Origin: Gilliamella sp. App6-5 | Lineage (GTDB): Bacteria; Pseudomonadota; Gammaproteobacteria; Enterobacterales; Orbaceae | DNA length: 64,000 nt | Assembly (NCBI RefSeq): GCF_001690525.1 | Contig: NZ_LZGT01000088.1 | Coordinates: forward strand, 1-64,000 | Direction: 5' to 3' | In this document: in pieces, positions 11,665-21,719 of the stretch | Position numbering within the stretch: the first letter of the stretch is position 1 | How the letters are laid out: every line of letters begins with the position of its first letter | Notes under the pieces: model-generated | What the model was told of the DNA's origin: nothing | Databases searched by the model: none | The model's input: only the letters and a program-made list of their open reading frames with translations | Program-made: the position numbers and the translations under genes

Positions 11665-11898
11665 TTATTGATTTGCAGTAATATAATCGATTGCTGATTG
11701 AACAGTTGTAATTTTTTCAGCTTCTTCATCAGGAATTTCAGTATCAAATTCTTCTTCTAAAGCCATAACTAATTCAACCGTATCAAGAGAGTCAGCGCCA
11801 AGATCTTCAATGAAAGAAGATTCGTTTTTAACTTCTTCCTCTTTTACACCAAGTTGCTCAACAATAATTTTCTTAACTCGCTCTTCAATAGTGCTCAT
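11665..11898 (-). CDS. acpP: Acyl carrier protein
   Basis: Carries growing acyl chains on a 4'-phosphopantetheine arm. The 77-residue acidic protein ([12 protein letters not shown]...) has the attachment Ser37 in [11 protein letters not shown]. The ATG at 11898 gives the universal ACP N-terminus and has TAGGAAA upstream. The frame stays open 25 codons further, but that extension is unlike any ACP. It lies between fabG and fabF, 150 bp after fabG, so an extra promoter in that gap is plausible for this very abundant protein. Confidence 0.98.
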   Translation of the reverse strand: MSTIEERVKKIIVEQLGVKEEEVKNESSFIEDLGADSLDTVELVMALEEEFDTEIPDEEAEKITTVQSAIDYITANQ

Positions 11899-12048
11899 AC
11901 TCTTTTTTTTCCTATAAAAATCGCCGAAAGTGGCGGTGAATGTAAGTTTATAAAATGTTGAAAAAGATGCCAATCATTTTTCAACCCAATTGCTTATTTC
12001 TTATTCAAAACATCAAAGTGTTGGCTCATTTTACACTATTCTAACCAA

Positions 12049-12783
12049 TTACACCATATACATGCCACCATTGACATGTAAAGTTTCACCAGTAATGTAA
12101 GATGCTTCATCAGAAACCAAAAAGGCAACCGCATTAGCAATTTCTGTTGGCTCACCTAGACGCCCTGCGGGAACTTGTGACAATGTTAACGCTTTTTGTT
12201 CCTCAGTCAATGCATCAGTCATATCAGTTGCAATAAAACCAGGTGCAACAACATTAACCGTAATACCACGAGATGCCACTTCGCGAGCTAATGATTTACT
12301 AAAACCAATTAATCCTGCTTTCGCAGCCGCATAGTTAGCTTGACCGGCATTCCCCATTGTAGCAACTACTGAACCAATAGTAACAATTCTGCCATAGCGT
12401 TTTTTCATCATTGCACGCATTAATGCTTTAGATAAACGAAAAACGGATGTTAAATTAGTATCTAAAATATCTTGCCATTCATCTTCTTTCATTCGCATTA
12501 ATAAATTATCACGCGTAATACCTGCATTATTGACTAGAATGTCAATATCACCAAATTCAGCTTTTATTGCACTAATCACAGATTCAATTGATGTTTCATC
12601 TGTTACATTTAAAGTAAGGCCTTTTCCATTTTTTCCTAAGTATTGGCCAATCGCTTCAGCACCTTTTTCTGTTGTGGCTGTACCTATAACCGTTGCACCA
12701 CATGCAACTAATTTTTCTGCTATTGCTTTACCAATTCCTCGACTTGCACCGGTAACTAAAGCAATTTTTCCTGATAGATTCAT
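12049..12783 (-). CDS. fabG: 3-oxoacyl-ACP reductase FabG
   Basis: NADPH-dependent reductase of the first reductive step of fatty acid elongation. The 244 residues show the short-chain dehydrogenase pattern: GASRGIGKAI cofactor loop (12-21), NNAG near 86, and the catalytic Ser-Tyr-Lys set in GSVVATMGNAGQANYAAAK near residues 138-155. It is 19 bp downstream of fabD in the fab operon. Confidence 0.98.
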   Translation of the reverse strand: MNLSGKIALVTGASRGIGKAIAEKLVACGATVIGTATTEKGAEAIGQYLGKNGKGLTLNVTDETSIESVISAIKAEFGDIDILVNNAGITRDNLLMRMKEDEWQDILDTNLTSVFRLSKALMRAMMKKRYGRIVTIGSVVATMGNAGQANYAAAKAGLIGFSKSLAREVASRGITVNVVAPGFIATDMTDALTEEQKALTLSQVPAGRLGEPTEIANAVAFLVSDEASYITGETLHVNGGMYMV

Positions 12784-12802
12784 AACTACCTCTTTTTATC
12801 CT

Positions 12803-13738
12803 TTACTTTGTGTTTTCTAATGCCATTTCTAACGATGATTTATCATTAACCGCAAGACCTGAAAGTGTATCTACAATACGTTTAGTTAAGCCTGTTAACA
12901 CCTTACCTGGCCCCATTTCAACTAAAAGTGTTACATCTTGTTTTGCTATGTATTCCACAGTTTCTGTCCAACGTACAGGGCTATAAAGCTGAGAAATCAA
13001 TGCTGTTTTGATTTTTTCTGCTGATGTTTCAACTTTAACATCGACATTATTAATAACCGCAAACTTTGGCGTGCTAAATGCTATCTCGTTTAACGTCGTT
13101 GCTAATTTATCAGCGGCTGGTTTCATCAATGCGCAGTGTGATGGCACACTGACAGCAAGTGGTAATGCACGTTTTGCACCAGCTTCTTTACATAATGCGC
13201 CAGCACGTTCAACGGCTTCTTTATTACCTGCAATAACAACTTGACCCGGTGAATTAAAATTTACAGGAGCAACAATTTGATCTTGTGCTGCTTGTTCACA
13301 TGCTTTGCTAATGGATGCGTTATCCAATCCAATAATGGCATACATTGCCCCCGTACCACTTGGTACTGCTTCTTGCATCAGCTTTCCACGTAATTCAACC
13401 AATTTAATTGCATCTTTGAAATCAATCACACTAGCGCAAACTAATGCTGAATATTCACCCAAACTATGACCTGCCATAAAATCAGGTTGAGCACCATTAA
13501 CACTTTGCCACACTCTAAATATTGCAACAGATGAAGCAAGTAGCACAGGTTGCGTTTGCCAAGTTTTATTTAACTCTTCTGTTGGACCTTTTTGTACTAA
13601 ATCCCACAAATCATAACCAAGCATTTCAGAAGCTTCATCAAATGTGGGTTTCACAATCGAGAAATCATCAGCAAGATCTTTTAACATGCCGACAGCTTGT
13701 GAACCTTGTCCTGGAAATACCATTGCAAATTTGGTCAT
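12803..13738 (-). CDS. fabD: Malonyl-CoA:ACP transacylase FabD
   Basis: Loads malonyl groups onto ACP. The 311-residue protein (E. coli 309) has the N-terminal FPGQGSQ motif and GHSLGEYSAL with the nucleophilic Ser near residue 92. The catalytic His lies in VPSHCALM near 200. It lies between fabH (36 bp upstream) and fabG in the same operon. Confidence 0.98.
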   Translation of the reverse strand: MTKFAMVFPGQGSQAVGMLKDLADDFSIVKPTFDEASEMLGYDLWDLVQKGPTEELNKTWQTQPVLLASSVAIFRVWQSVNGAQPDFMAGHSLGEYSALVCASVIDFKDAIKLVELRGKLMQEAVPSGTGAMYAIIGLDNASISKACEQAAQDQIVAPVNFNSPGQVVIAGNKEAVERAGALCKEAGAKRALPLAVSVPSHCALMKPAADKLATTLNEIAFSTPKFAVINNVDVKVETSAEKIKTALISQLYSPVRWTETVEYIAKQDVTLLVEMGPGKVLTGLTKRIVDTLSGLAVNDKSSLEMALENTK

Positions 13739-13774
13739 TATTTAAATCCTTGATCATTAAAAATACATCGTAAA

Positions 13775-14728
13775 CTAAAATCTAACTAGCGCAGAACCCC
13801 AAACGAATCCACCTCCAAAGGCTTCTAATAAAATTAGGTGACCTCGTTGAATTCGTCCATCTCGCACGCCAGCATCTAAAGCACAAGGCACAGAAGCGGC
13901 AGAGGTGTTACCCTGCTTATCCAATGTGACAATGACTTTACTCATATCCATATCTAGGCGTTTTGCAGTTGCTGAAATAATTCTTAAATTAGCTTGATGT
14001 GGTACTAACCAATCTAAATCAGCTTTGTTAAACGCATTCTCAGTTAAAAGTTCATCAACCAAATTTGAAAGCTCTTTAACAGCCACTTTAAACACTTCAT
14101 TGCCATGCATGGTCATGTAAACTGGATTATTTATATCACGGCGATCAACATATGGATATTTTAATAAGTCACCATAACGACCATCAGCATGAAGATGTGA
14201 AGCAATAATACCCGGCTCTTCTGATGCACCAACAACAACCGCTCCTGCACCATCACCAAAAATGATAATAGTCCCTCGGTCATTTGGATCAACACCACGA
14301 GTTAACATGTCTGAACCAACAACTAAGGCATTCTTAATTGCCCCACTTTTAATATATTTATCGGCAATATCAAGCGCATAAACAAATCCTGAGCAAGCAG
14401 CAGATACATCGAATGCAACAACATCACTAATACCTAATTTCGCTTGTAATTCTGTTGCTGAACTTGGAAATGCATTGACCGAAGTTGCCGTTGCAACAAT
14501 AATCATACCAATTTCTTCTTTAGCGATATTGGCCATTTCAATTGCATTTATAGCAGCTTCATAAGCCATACTCGTTACCGTTTCATTTGGCTCTGCAATC
14601 CGTCTTTCTTTGATACCAGTACGTGTTGTGATCCATTCATCACTAGTATCGACCATTTTTTCAAGATCTGCATTAGTTCTTATCTGTTTTGGAAGGTAAC
14701 TTCCAGTTCCTAATATCTTTGTATACAT
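13775..14728 (-). CDS. fabH: 3-oxoacyl-ACP synthase III FabH
   Basis: Starts fatty acid synthesis by condensing acetyl-CoA with malonyl-ACP. The 317 residues (same as E. coli) carry catalytic Cys112 in SAACSG, His near 244 in VPHQANLRI, and Asn near 274 in GNTSAAS. The start is four bases after the plsX stop, so the two genes are probably translated together. Confidence 0.98.
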   Translation of the reverse strand: MYTKILGTGSYLPKQIRTNADLEKMVDTSDEWITTRTGIKERRIAEPNETVTSMAYEAAINAIEMANIAKEEIGMIIVATATSVNAFPSSATELQAKLGISDVVAFDVSAACSGFVYALDIADKYIKSGAIKNALVVGSDMLTRGVDPNDRGTIIIFGDGAGAVVVGASEEPGIIASHLHADGRYGDLLKYPYVDRRDINNPVYMTMHGNEVFKVAVKELSNLVDELLTENAFNKADLDWLVPHQANLRIISATAKRLDMDMSKVIVTLDKQGNTSAASVPCALDAGVRDGRIQRGHLILLEAFGGGFVWGSALVRF

Positions 14729-14732
14729 CTAA

Positions 14733-15779
14733 TTATTCGCTCTTGGGTAGTGCGGAAGAAAGGCTCATTGCTATCTTCTCAGGTATATTTGTTTGTATAG
14801 CCAAAATAGCTTGTTCAATTGCTGCAAAAAATGATTTTTGGTTGGCACTACCATGACTTTTGATCACAATACTTCGAAGTCCAAGCAAACAAGCACCATT
14901 ATATCGTCCAGGTTCCAAATAACCAAAATTTTTTGAGAACTTTCTCTGTAACCATTTACTTAATAGTTTAATTAATAATGAATTATGACCAAGGGACAAC
15001 TTAAAGGAAGACATAAAAATTTTAACTAAGCCTTCGACTGTTTTTAACGTCACATTGCCAACAAAACCATCACATACTAATACATCTGTTTTGCCGGTTA
15101 GAAGCTCATTACCTTCTAAATAGCCGATATAATTAATCTGATCATTTGATTTTAAAATAGAAGCAGCAGCACGTATTTTATCCAATCCTTTGATGTCTTC
15201 TTCACCTATATTAAGTAAGGCAACCCGAGGAGTTTCAATTTTTAGTACTGTTTTAGCTAATATTTCACCCATTATGGCAAATTGTACTAGCATATCACTA
15301 TCACATTCAGCATTAGCACCTAAATCCAACACCACTGTACTTTGATTATTTAATGCAGGAATAGTGGCAACTAAGGCAGGGCGATCAATGCCAGTTAAAG
15401 AGTGCAATAAAAGTTTAGACAATCCCATCAATGCGCCAGTATTGCCAGCACTTACACAGGCTTGAGCCTTGTTATCTTTAACCAGTTCAAGCGCTATTCT
15501 CATTGATGATCCTTGACTATGGCGAATCGCATAAGCAGGCTTCATATCATTAGCTATCACGGTAGTCGATTCGGTCAAAATTAACCGCCCCTTTTGCTGA
15601 TATTGAGAGACAAGTTTTACATTTTCTTTTGACAAAAAAAGACTAATTTCCGCTGGATCGCCCACCAGAAAAATAGAAAGGTTTGGATAACAATTTAGCG
15701 CTTGTATTGTAGCAGGAACAACAACACGAGGACCGAAGTCCCCGCTCATAGCATCTAACGCAATGGTTAGATTATCCAA
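14733..15779 (-). CDS. plsX: Phosphate acyltransferase PlsX
   Basis: Converts acyl-ACP to acyl-phosphate, feeding PlsY in phospholipid synthesis. The 348-residue protein has the N-terminal [12 protein letters not shown] motif, a [10 protein letters not shown] block and the [13 protein letters not shown] motif of the family. It is 33 bp downstream of rpmF. The order rpmF-plsX-fabH links ribosome protein supply with lipid synthesis, as in E. coli. Confidence 0.97.
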   Translation of the reverse strand: MDNLTIALDAMSGDFGPRVVVPATIQALNCYPNLSIFLVGDPAEISLFLSKENVKLVSQYQQKGRLILTESTTVIANDMKPAYAIRHSQGSSMRIALELVKDNKAQACVSAGNTGALMGLSKLLLHSLTGIDRPALVATIPALNNQSTVVLDLGANAECDSDMLVQFAIMGEILAKTVLKIETPRVALLNIGEEDIKGLDKIRAAASILKSNDQINYIGYLEGNELLTGKTDVLVCDGFVGNVTLKTVEGLVKIFMSSFKLSLGHNSLLIKLLSKWLQRKFSKNFGYLEPGRYNGACLLGLRSIVIKSHGSANQKSFFAAIEQAILAIQTNIPEKIAMSLSSALPKSE

Positions 15780-15812
15780 AATTTCACCTGAGGATTTCTA
15801 ATTAGGTAATAA

Positions 15813-15980
15813 TTATTTAGAAATCACTTTACGACCACGATAATAACCATCTGCGGTTACATGATGACGTAAATGTGTTTTACCTGATTCATCAACTGAG
15901 ATATTAGCAACAGTTAATGCATCATGAGAACGACGCATACCACGTTTTGCACGAGTTTTACGATTCTGTTGAACAGCCAT
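15813..15980 (-). CDS. rpmF: 50S ribosomal protein L32
   Basis: A 55-codon gene. The translated sequence starts [20 protein letters not shown] and ends [11 protein letters not shown], the L32 signature. As is common in enterobacteria, the zinc-binding cysteines found in many other L32 proteins are absent. It begins four bases after the yceD stop and precedes plsX by 33 bp, the usual yceD-rpmF-plsX order. Confidence 0.97.
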   Translation of the reverse strand: MAVQQNRKTRAKRGMRRSHDALTVANISVDESGKTHLRHHVTADGYYRGRKVISK

Positions 15981-15984
15981 GGAT

Positions 15985-16494
15985 TTACCCCTTATTCTTT
16001 AAACTAACTAAAATTGCAAATGGATTCGGTTTTTCATTCTCATTTGGAATGTCACCAAATACCATATCAGCCTCTGACACTTCGCAGTGTTTACTATCAT
16101 GTACCGGCGCAATTGGCAACGAAAGAATAATTTCGTCCTCAAGTAACGCCAATATATCTACTTCGCCAAACTCGTTGATTAAAACGGGTTCATAATGTTC
16201 CGGTAGTGCCTCTGCTTGAGCATCGCTCTTAACAGGACTAAATTTATTCATCACATAAACTTCTGTGATAAAAGGTTTAAAACAACGCTGACAAACTTGT
16301 TCTAACGTCATTTTTGCATCAATTGTAATAACGCAAAGTCGTTGCTCATCAAATTCAAAAGACAAGCTACACTCTAGATCGCTTTGCGGACTTTCAACCC
16401 TAGTTACACTTTTAGCTGGATAATATCCAATATAATCAAGCCTTTTTTGTGCCGCTTTAATTGGATCAATTGTTAATGGCAATTTATTTTGCAT
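15985..16494 (-). CDS. yceD: YceD (DUF177), 23S rRNA accumulation protein
   Basis: Member of the YceD/DUF177 family, needed for normal 23S rRNA levels in E. coli and plants. The protein has 169 residues (E. coli 173). It starts [21 protein letters not shown] and contains the conserved CQRC motif after a beta-rich domain. A C-terminal [21 protein letters not shown] tail matches the family. First gene of the operon, preceded by a strong promoter and a leader hairpin. Confidence 0.93.
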   Translation of the reverse strand: MQNKLPLTIDPIKAAQKRLDYIGYYPAKSVTRVESPQSDLECSLSFEFDEQRLCVITIDAKMTLEQVCQRCFKPFITEVYVMNKFSPVKSDAQAEALPEHYEPVLINEFGEVDILALLEDEIILSLPIAPVHDSKHCEVSEADMVFGDIPNENEKPNPFAILVSLKNKG

Positions 16495-16531
16495 AAAATA
16501 TGCATGCTACCTTAAAAATTTATTTTATGTA

Positions 16532-16550
16532 GTGTAGCTAAAAACTACAC
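16532..16550 (-). promoter_or_regulatory. Leader hairpin before yceD
   Basis: GTGTAG and CTACAC form a 6-bp stem around seven bases in the untranslated leader, between the predicted start site (about 16561) and the yceD start. It could protect the 5' end or affect translation. No known riboswitch class fits. Confidence 0.45.
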
Positions 16551-16567
16551 AATGCCGTAAGGCGCGC

Positions 16568-16596
16568 ATATTACCTTTAAATCATGATTTCGTCAA
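16568..16596 (-). promoter_or_regulatory. Promoter of the yceD-rpmF-plsX-fab operon
   Basis: On the minus strand, -35 TTGACG (16596-16591) and -10 TAATAT (16573-16568) are 17 bp apart. Each differs from consensus by one or two bases. The start site would be near 16561, giving a leader of about 67 nt. Confidence 0.8.
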
Positions 16597-16734
16597 TGGG
16601 CACAAACAAGATAATTCGTTTTACTCATTGATTATTACCTTAATATTCATTCTGAATATTTTTTTACTTTTGTAAAAAAGTTTCGGTAAAAATAAGATTT
16701 ACGTCTAAAAACAATAAATATGCTTATCCAACAA

Positions 16735-18654
16735 TTATGGCAGTCGACCAAAGCTATCTTTAACGATTGCACAAAAATCATCAAACGTTTTACTATCTAA
16801 TAAACGCTTAGTTGATCTTTCTTTGACAAAGTTTACAAATAAATTATAAATGCGCATTGCATTTTCATATTCATCTTTACTGATTGCCAATAAAAAAATA
16901 ACATGAGCGATTTTATTCTTATCCCATACGATACCTTGTGGAGCTAATATAGTCGTTACTATAGTTTTTTTAGCCAGCAACCCGACTGAGTGGGGAATAG
17001 CAATATTTTCACCTAATAGTGTGGACACTATTGACTCTCGTTCAATGACTGACGGATAGAAATCTACATCTACATACCCCGCTTGCTTAAGTTTTTTACA
17101 AACATTTTTTAAAAGGTCTTTTTGTGTCATTGATTGTTCAATAATGAAAAAAAACTTTTCATTAAAAAAATGCTCAATAATATAAGGCATTGTTCTATCA
17201 ATCATTGCTAACCGCCCCAATTGTTCAAGCTGATGAGGTGTCGGAAATGGTGAAATTTTAACTATTTGCTTATTTTTTTCTGTTAAACGAATGGTTGAAA
17301 CAACAAAATCTTCTTTAATATTTGCCAGCTGCTCGTATTCTCGATAAGAAAGAATTCGATTTATTTCAATATGTGGAAAATCCCGTTTAATTTTTGATTC
17401 AATCATACGCAAAGCTGCATTACCAAGTTCACTTACAAGTAAAATTTGTGCATATCTTTCATGTCCTGCACTATAATTACGCTCTAAGGCTACACCAATA
17501 TGTACAGCTAAATAACTAATTTCGTCTTCCGTTACTTTGGATTCAGTATACTGTTCAGTGTTAGTAAGCGCAGATAACGTAATATCATAAGCAAAAGGAT
17601 AATATTGTTTTATCTCCCGTAATAAAGGATTAGTTGTGCGGATTTGATATTTAATTCGCGATAACATTGATGAAATATGAATTAATATATCTTGACGTAA
17701 CTTTTTATCTTCCCATAAATTATAATGATAAGTATTATTAATATAAGATAATATATGATTAATCAATGCCAAGCTTTTTGACTGATTTGGCGAATCTATA
17801 ATAGTGCGGGAATAAATCTGAGCACATAAATAATTAAACTCCGCATCAGAAAGCACACCACCTAAAAAATAGGAAATATCTTCAGATATTTCACTCACTG
17901 CGCTGATAACAATGGTATTAATTTTTTCAACTTGATACTCAAGTAACTCATGCCCTTGGGTAATTCGTATAATTGAAACAGCACAACTATAAAGTAAATA
18001 CCCTCGCCCTTCTGCACTCAATTTTAATTCAAAACGTTCCAGTTGATTTTGAAGAATTTTTTCAAGATACTCTAAATCAATATCATTTAAAATCGTTTTG
18101 CACAATCTATTAACTGTAATGAGATCTTCAGTCATATAGCGTTGCCATAAAATATCGGTTAAACATGCGCGTATAGACGACTCTTCGCCAATTAGCCGCA
18201 TGCCATAATAAGGTCGATTTTCGAGAAATAAATTATATTTATCTAAATATTTTTTAACTTCAATAATATCATTTTGCAATGTACTACGGCTTAAAAACCA
18301 TTCTCCGGCTATATCATCCAACTTTACAAAATTGGATTGAGTTAAAAAAGCGATCAATAAAGCCAAAACTCTTTCTTTACTGGTTCGTGGAACTTGTTCA
18401 ATCACTTGAGTGATAGGTAATGTGGCATAACGAATAGGATCGGTTACCACAAGTTGATAACCAATATTTTTGGTATAATCAACTTGGGCACCATAATCAC
18501 CTAAAATATCGTTAAGCGCTGAAATATCGGTACGAATTGTGCGAGTAGAAACTGAAAAACGATTCGCTAGCTCTCGTTGAGGTAGTGTTTCGTTTTTTAT
18601 GGTATCAAATAAATACGCTAATCGCTGATAATAAAAAAGCACTTTAGATGCCAT
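16735..18654 (-). CDS. BglG/MtlR-type PRD transcriptional regulator with EIIB- and EIIA-like domains
   Basis: A 639-residue PTS-controlled regulator, most likely a transcriptional activator of the operon that ends with it. Visible parts: an HTH of the Mga/HTH_11 type near the N-terminus (LANRFSVSTRTIRTDISAL, about 27-45) and a second HTH-like segment near 110. PRD1 is roughly 185-285. PRD2 is roughly 300-400, with the PRD histidine motif YLAVHIGVALERN. An EIIB-like segment follows near 415, and a C-terminal EIIA-like domain has IPHSVG near 560 holding the usual phospho-His. In the EIIB-like part, the usual Cys position reads LLVSELGNA. It overlaps the aldolase stop by one base. Confidence 0.9.
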   Translation of the reverse strand: MASKVLFYYQRLAYLFDTIKNETLPQRELANRFSVSTRTIRTDISALNDILGDYGAQVDYTKNIGYQLVVTDPIRYATLPITQVIEQVPRTSKERVLALLIAFLTQSNFVKLDDIAGEWFLSRSTLQNDIIEVKKYLDKYNLFLENRPYYGMRLIGEESSIRACLTDILWQRYMTEDLITVNRLCKTILNDIDLEYLEKILQNQLERFELKLSAEGRGYLLYSCAVSIIRITQGHELLEYQVEKINTIVISAVSEISEDISYFLGGVLSDAEFNYLCAQIYSRTIIDSPNQSKSLALINHILSYINNTYHYNLWEDKKLRQDILIHISSMLSRIKYQIRTTNPLLREIKQYYPFAYDITLSALTNTEQYTESKVTEDEISYLAVHIGVALERNYSAGHERYAQILLVSELGNAALRMIESKIKRDFPHIEINRILSYREYEQLANIKEDFVVSTIRLTEKNKQIVKISPFPTPHQLEQLGRLAMIDRTMPYIIEHFFNEKFFFIIEQSMTQKDLLKNVCKKLKQAGYVDVDFYPSVIERESIVSTLLGENIAIPHSVGLLAKKTIVTTILAPQGIVWDKNKIAHVIFLLAISKDEYENAMRIYNLFVNFVKERSTKRLLDSKTFDDFCAIVKDSFGRLP

Positions 18655-19397
18655 TATTTATCCACTAGTTTTTGTGTAATAGCTAACAGTTGTTTGACAT
18701 CACTGATACGTGTTGCACCTGTTGCTTTATCAATGATAGAACTATAGATATGTGGAATAATTCTCTTCACACCTGCATCTAAAGCAATTTTTAAGATTGC
18801 CTCATAATTGTCTAAGTCAATACCGCCTGTTGGTTCAAGATAGAAATCATGCTCAGCACAACATTTAGCCACATACTCAAATTCATCTTTATGCTTTAAA
18901 CCGCTCATAGGGAAATATTTTATTGAACTTCCTCCCATATCTTTCAATAAAGCAATAGCGGTTTCAACAGGAACGATAGCTGCTGGTAACTTTGAACTTA
19001 TAGAACCAGTTGCAATATTCACTAAACCTACTTCCCCCGTTGGTGAAACTAATCCATTAATGATAGTTTCTTTTTGACCTAATAATGCGCGACTTGCCGC
19101 AACTCCAGTAAACACTTGATTAACATGTTGTGGCTGAAGCACGGCTGATATCTCAGAAACCATTGTTGATTGATTAGGATCACCCGCACCAAGCCCCACA
19201 GAGATAGCATTATCAATAGCTGCTGCATATCTTTTCATATCAGCAATCGCTGCTTCATTATCAAAATAGTTTTTAGATAAAATACCCACAACCACATGGG
19301 TTTGCGCAGCTTCATAAATTGCTTTTGCATTGTCGATTGAATTCGCTAGTACATTTAAACAAACACGCTCATTATAATAATTTGGACTCAGTTGCAT
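18654..19397 (-). CDS. KDGP aldolase family protein (DgaF / EF_0839 type)
   Basis: Predicted 2-dehydro-3-deoxy-6-phosphogluconate aldolase giving pyruvate and glyceraldehyde 3-phosphate. The 247 residues match the DgaF family (TIGR03581-type): N-terminal CLNVLANSIDNAKAI, SVGLGAGDPNQ, a candidate Schiff-base lysine in SSIKYFPMSGLKHKDE, and EPTGGIDLDN near the C-terminus. In Salmonella, DgaF follows DgaE in D-glucosaminate breakdown. Starts and stops overlap by one base with both neighbours, and AAGGAGC precedes the start. Reaction type is well supported; the natural substrate here is not. Confidence 0.88.
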   Translation of the reverse strand: MQLSPNYYNERVCLNVLANSIDNAKAIYEAAQTHVVVGILSKNYFDNEAAIADMKRYAAAIDNAISVGLGAGDPNQSTMVSEISAVLQPQHVNQVFTGVAASRALLGQKETIINGLVSPTGEVGLVNIATGSISSKLPAAIVPVETAIALLKDMGGSSIKYFPMSGLKHKDEFEYVAKCCAEHDFYLEPTGGIDLDNYEAILKIALDAGVKRIIPHIYSSIIDKATGATRISDVKQLLAITQKLVDK

Positions 19398-20536
19398 TAT
19401 TTTGCTCCTTGAATAATATTTTTAATTTTGTTGTAAATAATATCAAGTTGTGCTGATGTCACACTACGCACATCGGCATCGACTTTGCCTTCATTGGCTT
19501 TATATTCTCTAAAGTACACTGCAATTTCGCCTTGTTTCATCAGATCAATCATTTCAATGGCGGTTTTACCTATCACGCTTGCATCAAACACTATTTCTGC
19601 GCGTGCAATATCACGTCCTGCTCCATCCCAAACGACTTTGGCCGATATGCCATCAAGGGTATTTAGACTTTCAATAAATGGTGTCATTTTAGTCACCATC
19701 TGTTGTCCTGTTTCAGGTTTTGGATCGCGAACATAAAGCTCAATAGCTTGAGTTAATCCTAAAATGCCTTCTTTACCAACTTTCATGGGGCGGCCTATAC
19801 CTTGTGATTGTAGTTTTAACCACTCTACCGCTTGATGACGACCAATGACAACACCACTAGTTGGTCCTTCAATGGCTTTAGCACCACTATAAATAACTAA
19901 ATCAGCACCTTGTTGATAATAAATTTGTAAATCTTCTTCCGCTGCTGCATCAACAATCAATGGAATATTATATTTTTTGGCAATTACAGCCGTTTGTGCG
20001 ACTGATAACATACTTTTTTGTACACAATGATGTGACTTAACATATAAAATTGCGGCAGTATCTGGATTAATTAGTGATTCAATATGCTCAGGTTTACACT
20101 CATTGGCATATCCAGCTTCAACCATAATTCCACCACCTAAAGCAACCATTGTACCAATCGGTGCACCAAAATTAACGTTATGACCTTTAGGAACAATAAT
20201 TTCACGAGGAACATATTTGTCTGATGAATGTAAATTAAATAACAGTTCACGATCATCTTTGATAATTAAACCTGCAACCGCTTGTACAATGCCAGCAGAA
20301 GCACACGATACTACTACTGCATTTTCGACTTTGAGTAATTTAGCAATATATTGCCCCGTTTTATCCACCAAATCTTTAATTTCAAAATATTCATTTAGCC
20401 CATGTAATACTGTGTCAATCACTTCTGATCTTGGCGTTGAGACACCTAAAATTGTCATTCGCCCTGACGCATTAATTACCCTTTTTAAGTTATATTTACT
20501 GTAAACATCTTTTTCAGTTTGAGATTCTGAGCCCAT
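19397..20536 (-). CDS. SelA/DgaE-like PLP-dependent ammonia-lyase
   Basis: A 379-residue PLP enzyme related to SelA and to Salmonella DgaE, which converts D-glucosaminate 6-phosphate to 2-keto-3-deoxy-6-phosphogluconate plus ammonia. The PLP lysine is in IYSGAKAIEGPTSG near residue 230, and the Asp contacting PLP is in LIVDAAAEED near 198. The C-terminal half is acidic and helical. The start at 20536 has AAGGTAG upstream and lies 23 bases inside the amidohydrolase gene. With the deacetylase before and the aldolase after, it would supply the middle step of an amino-sugar-acid pathway. Confidence 0.88.
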   Translation of the reverse strand: MGSESQTEKDVYSKYNLKRVINASGRMTILGVSTPRSEVIDTVLHGLNEYFEIKDLVDKTGQYIAKLLKVENAVVVSCASAGIVQAVAGLIIKDDRELLFNLHSSDKYVPREIIVPKGHNVNFGAPIGTMVALGGGIMVEAGYANECKPEHIESLINPDTAAILYVKSHHCVQKSMLSVAQTAVIAKKYNIPLIVDAAAEEDLQIYYQQGADLVIYSGAKAIEGPTSGVVIGRHQAVEWLKLQSQGIGRPMKVGKEGILGLTQAIELYVRDPKPETGQQMVTKMTPFIESLNTLDGISAKVVWDGAGRDIARAEIVFDASVIGKTAIEMIDLMKQGEIAVYFREYKANEGKVDADVRSVTSAQLDIIYNKIKNIIQGAK

Positions 20537-21668
20537 TTTTACTACCTTCTTCTGTTATTTCAATGCGTATTGAATGTTTTGCAGCATCAGCCACAATCGA
20601 TGCCAAAGGGATAAACTGCTCATCACTTTGCCTAATTTCACCTTCTGAATCTAATAACGAAATAGCCTGCTGCTTAACATCAAAAATAGTCAAATCCGCA
20701 TCATAACCAACCGATAAAACACCTTTATTTTTAAGATGCAAAATCTGTGCCGCATTGTGTGTTACGCTATCAATAATTCTTTTTCGACTATAACCAAGGC
20801 AGATAAACTTTGTCATCACATTGGCCAAACTAAAAACAGGACCTTGTAGTCGATTTTTAGAATAGATATCAGAACTGATCGTGTTAGGATAAACACCTAA
20901 ACATTTAGCGCGCTCTGCCACGGCAAAACTGAAACTTTCACCGCCATGACCAATATCCAAAATTACCCCTCGCTCGATTGCGCGTTTGATTGATTCTCGC
21001 AGATTATTCTCTTTATCAAAGATCTGATTAGGTTTACCATTAAAACAATGTGTAATAATGTCACCTTTAGTTAACAAATCGGCAATTTCATCAAGATCTG
21101 GGGGATTATTACCAACATGAATCATCAAAGGTAAACCACTCTTTTTTTGTATTTCTTTAGCTTTCACTAATGGTTCGATGCCATTGTCACCCACCACACT
21201 ACGGCTCATTCGCACTTTGATGCCAATAATAAAATCGGGATACTTAGCTAGTGTTGTATCAAATAAAGGCACATCAATATTTTGTATGTCAGCAAGCTCG
21301 TTTTGTCTTAATAGTCCGATTTTAGAAATATTTAAAAAAGAATAAACATGCGTATTAGCTTGCTGAGCTAATTGATAAAACTCATCAGCATCAATAGCCC
21401 CAACGCTACCGGCATCCACAACAACGGTGACACCAGCTTTAACCCCAATCAAATCTGGTTCATCATGATAAATGGGCGAATGAGCAAAACAATGCGTATG
21501 AGAATCAATCCATCCTGAACTGACATAATGTTTAGTTTGTAGATCCAAAACACGTCGAGATTGACCCGTAATAGTATTAGCAATCGCAATAAGCTTGCCT
21601 TGCTCAATAGCAATATCGGTGACTGATTCATCAATGAGTTTGGCATTTTTTATAATTAAATCATACAT
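20514..21668 (-). CDS. Amidohydrolase/deacetylase family metallohydrolase (EF_0837 type)
   Basis: A 384-residue TIM-barrel amidohydrolase. Metal ligands are visible: HTHCF (HxH, near residue 57), IGIKVRMS with a lysine that could be carboxylated, LMIHVGNN, ITHCFNG and the late Asp in SSDIYS. Small beta domains flank the barrel, as in dihydroorotase-like enzymes. In the EF_0829-EF_0839 type cluster it probably removes an N-acyl or amide group before the PLP enzyme acts; this is an inference. It starts 51 bp after the DUF4310 gene. Confidence 0.85.
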   Translation of the reverse strand: MYDLIIKNAKLIDESVTDIAIEQGKLIAIANTITGQSRRVLDLQTKHYVSSGWIDSHTHCFAHSPIYHDEPDLIGVKAGVTVVVDAGSVGAIDADEFYQLAQQANTHVYSFLNISKIGLLRQNELADIQNIDVPLFDTTLAKYPDFIIGIKVRMSRSVVGDNGIEPLVKAKEIQKKSGLPLMIHVGNNPPDLDEIADLLTKGDIITHCFNGKPNQIFDKENNLRESIKRAIERGVILDIGHGGESFSFAVAERAKCLGVYPNTISSDIYSKNRLQGPVFSLANVMTKFICLGYSRKRIIDSVTHNAAQILHLKNKGVLSVGYDADLTIFDVKQQAISLLDSEGEIRQSDEQFIPLASIVADAAKHSIRIEITEEGSKNGLRISN

Positions 21669-21719
21669 AATTTATTCCACTTCCTATGTAATTTATTAAA
21701 TTACATAGGGTAATTAATA

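Noticed and set aside
20514-21668. Dihydroorotase
   Set aside because: Metal-binding pattern is shared by many amidohydrolases; the gene sits in a conserved sugar-acid cluster, not with pyr genes.
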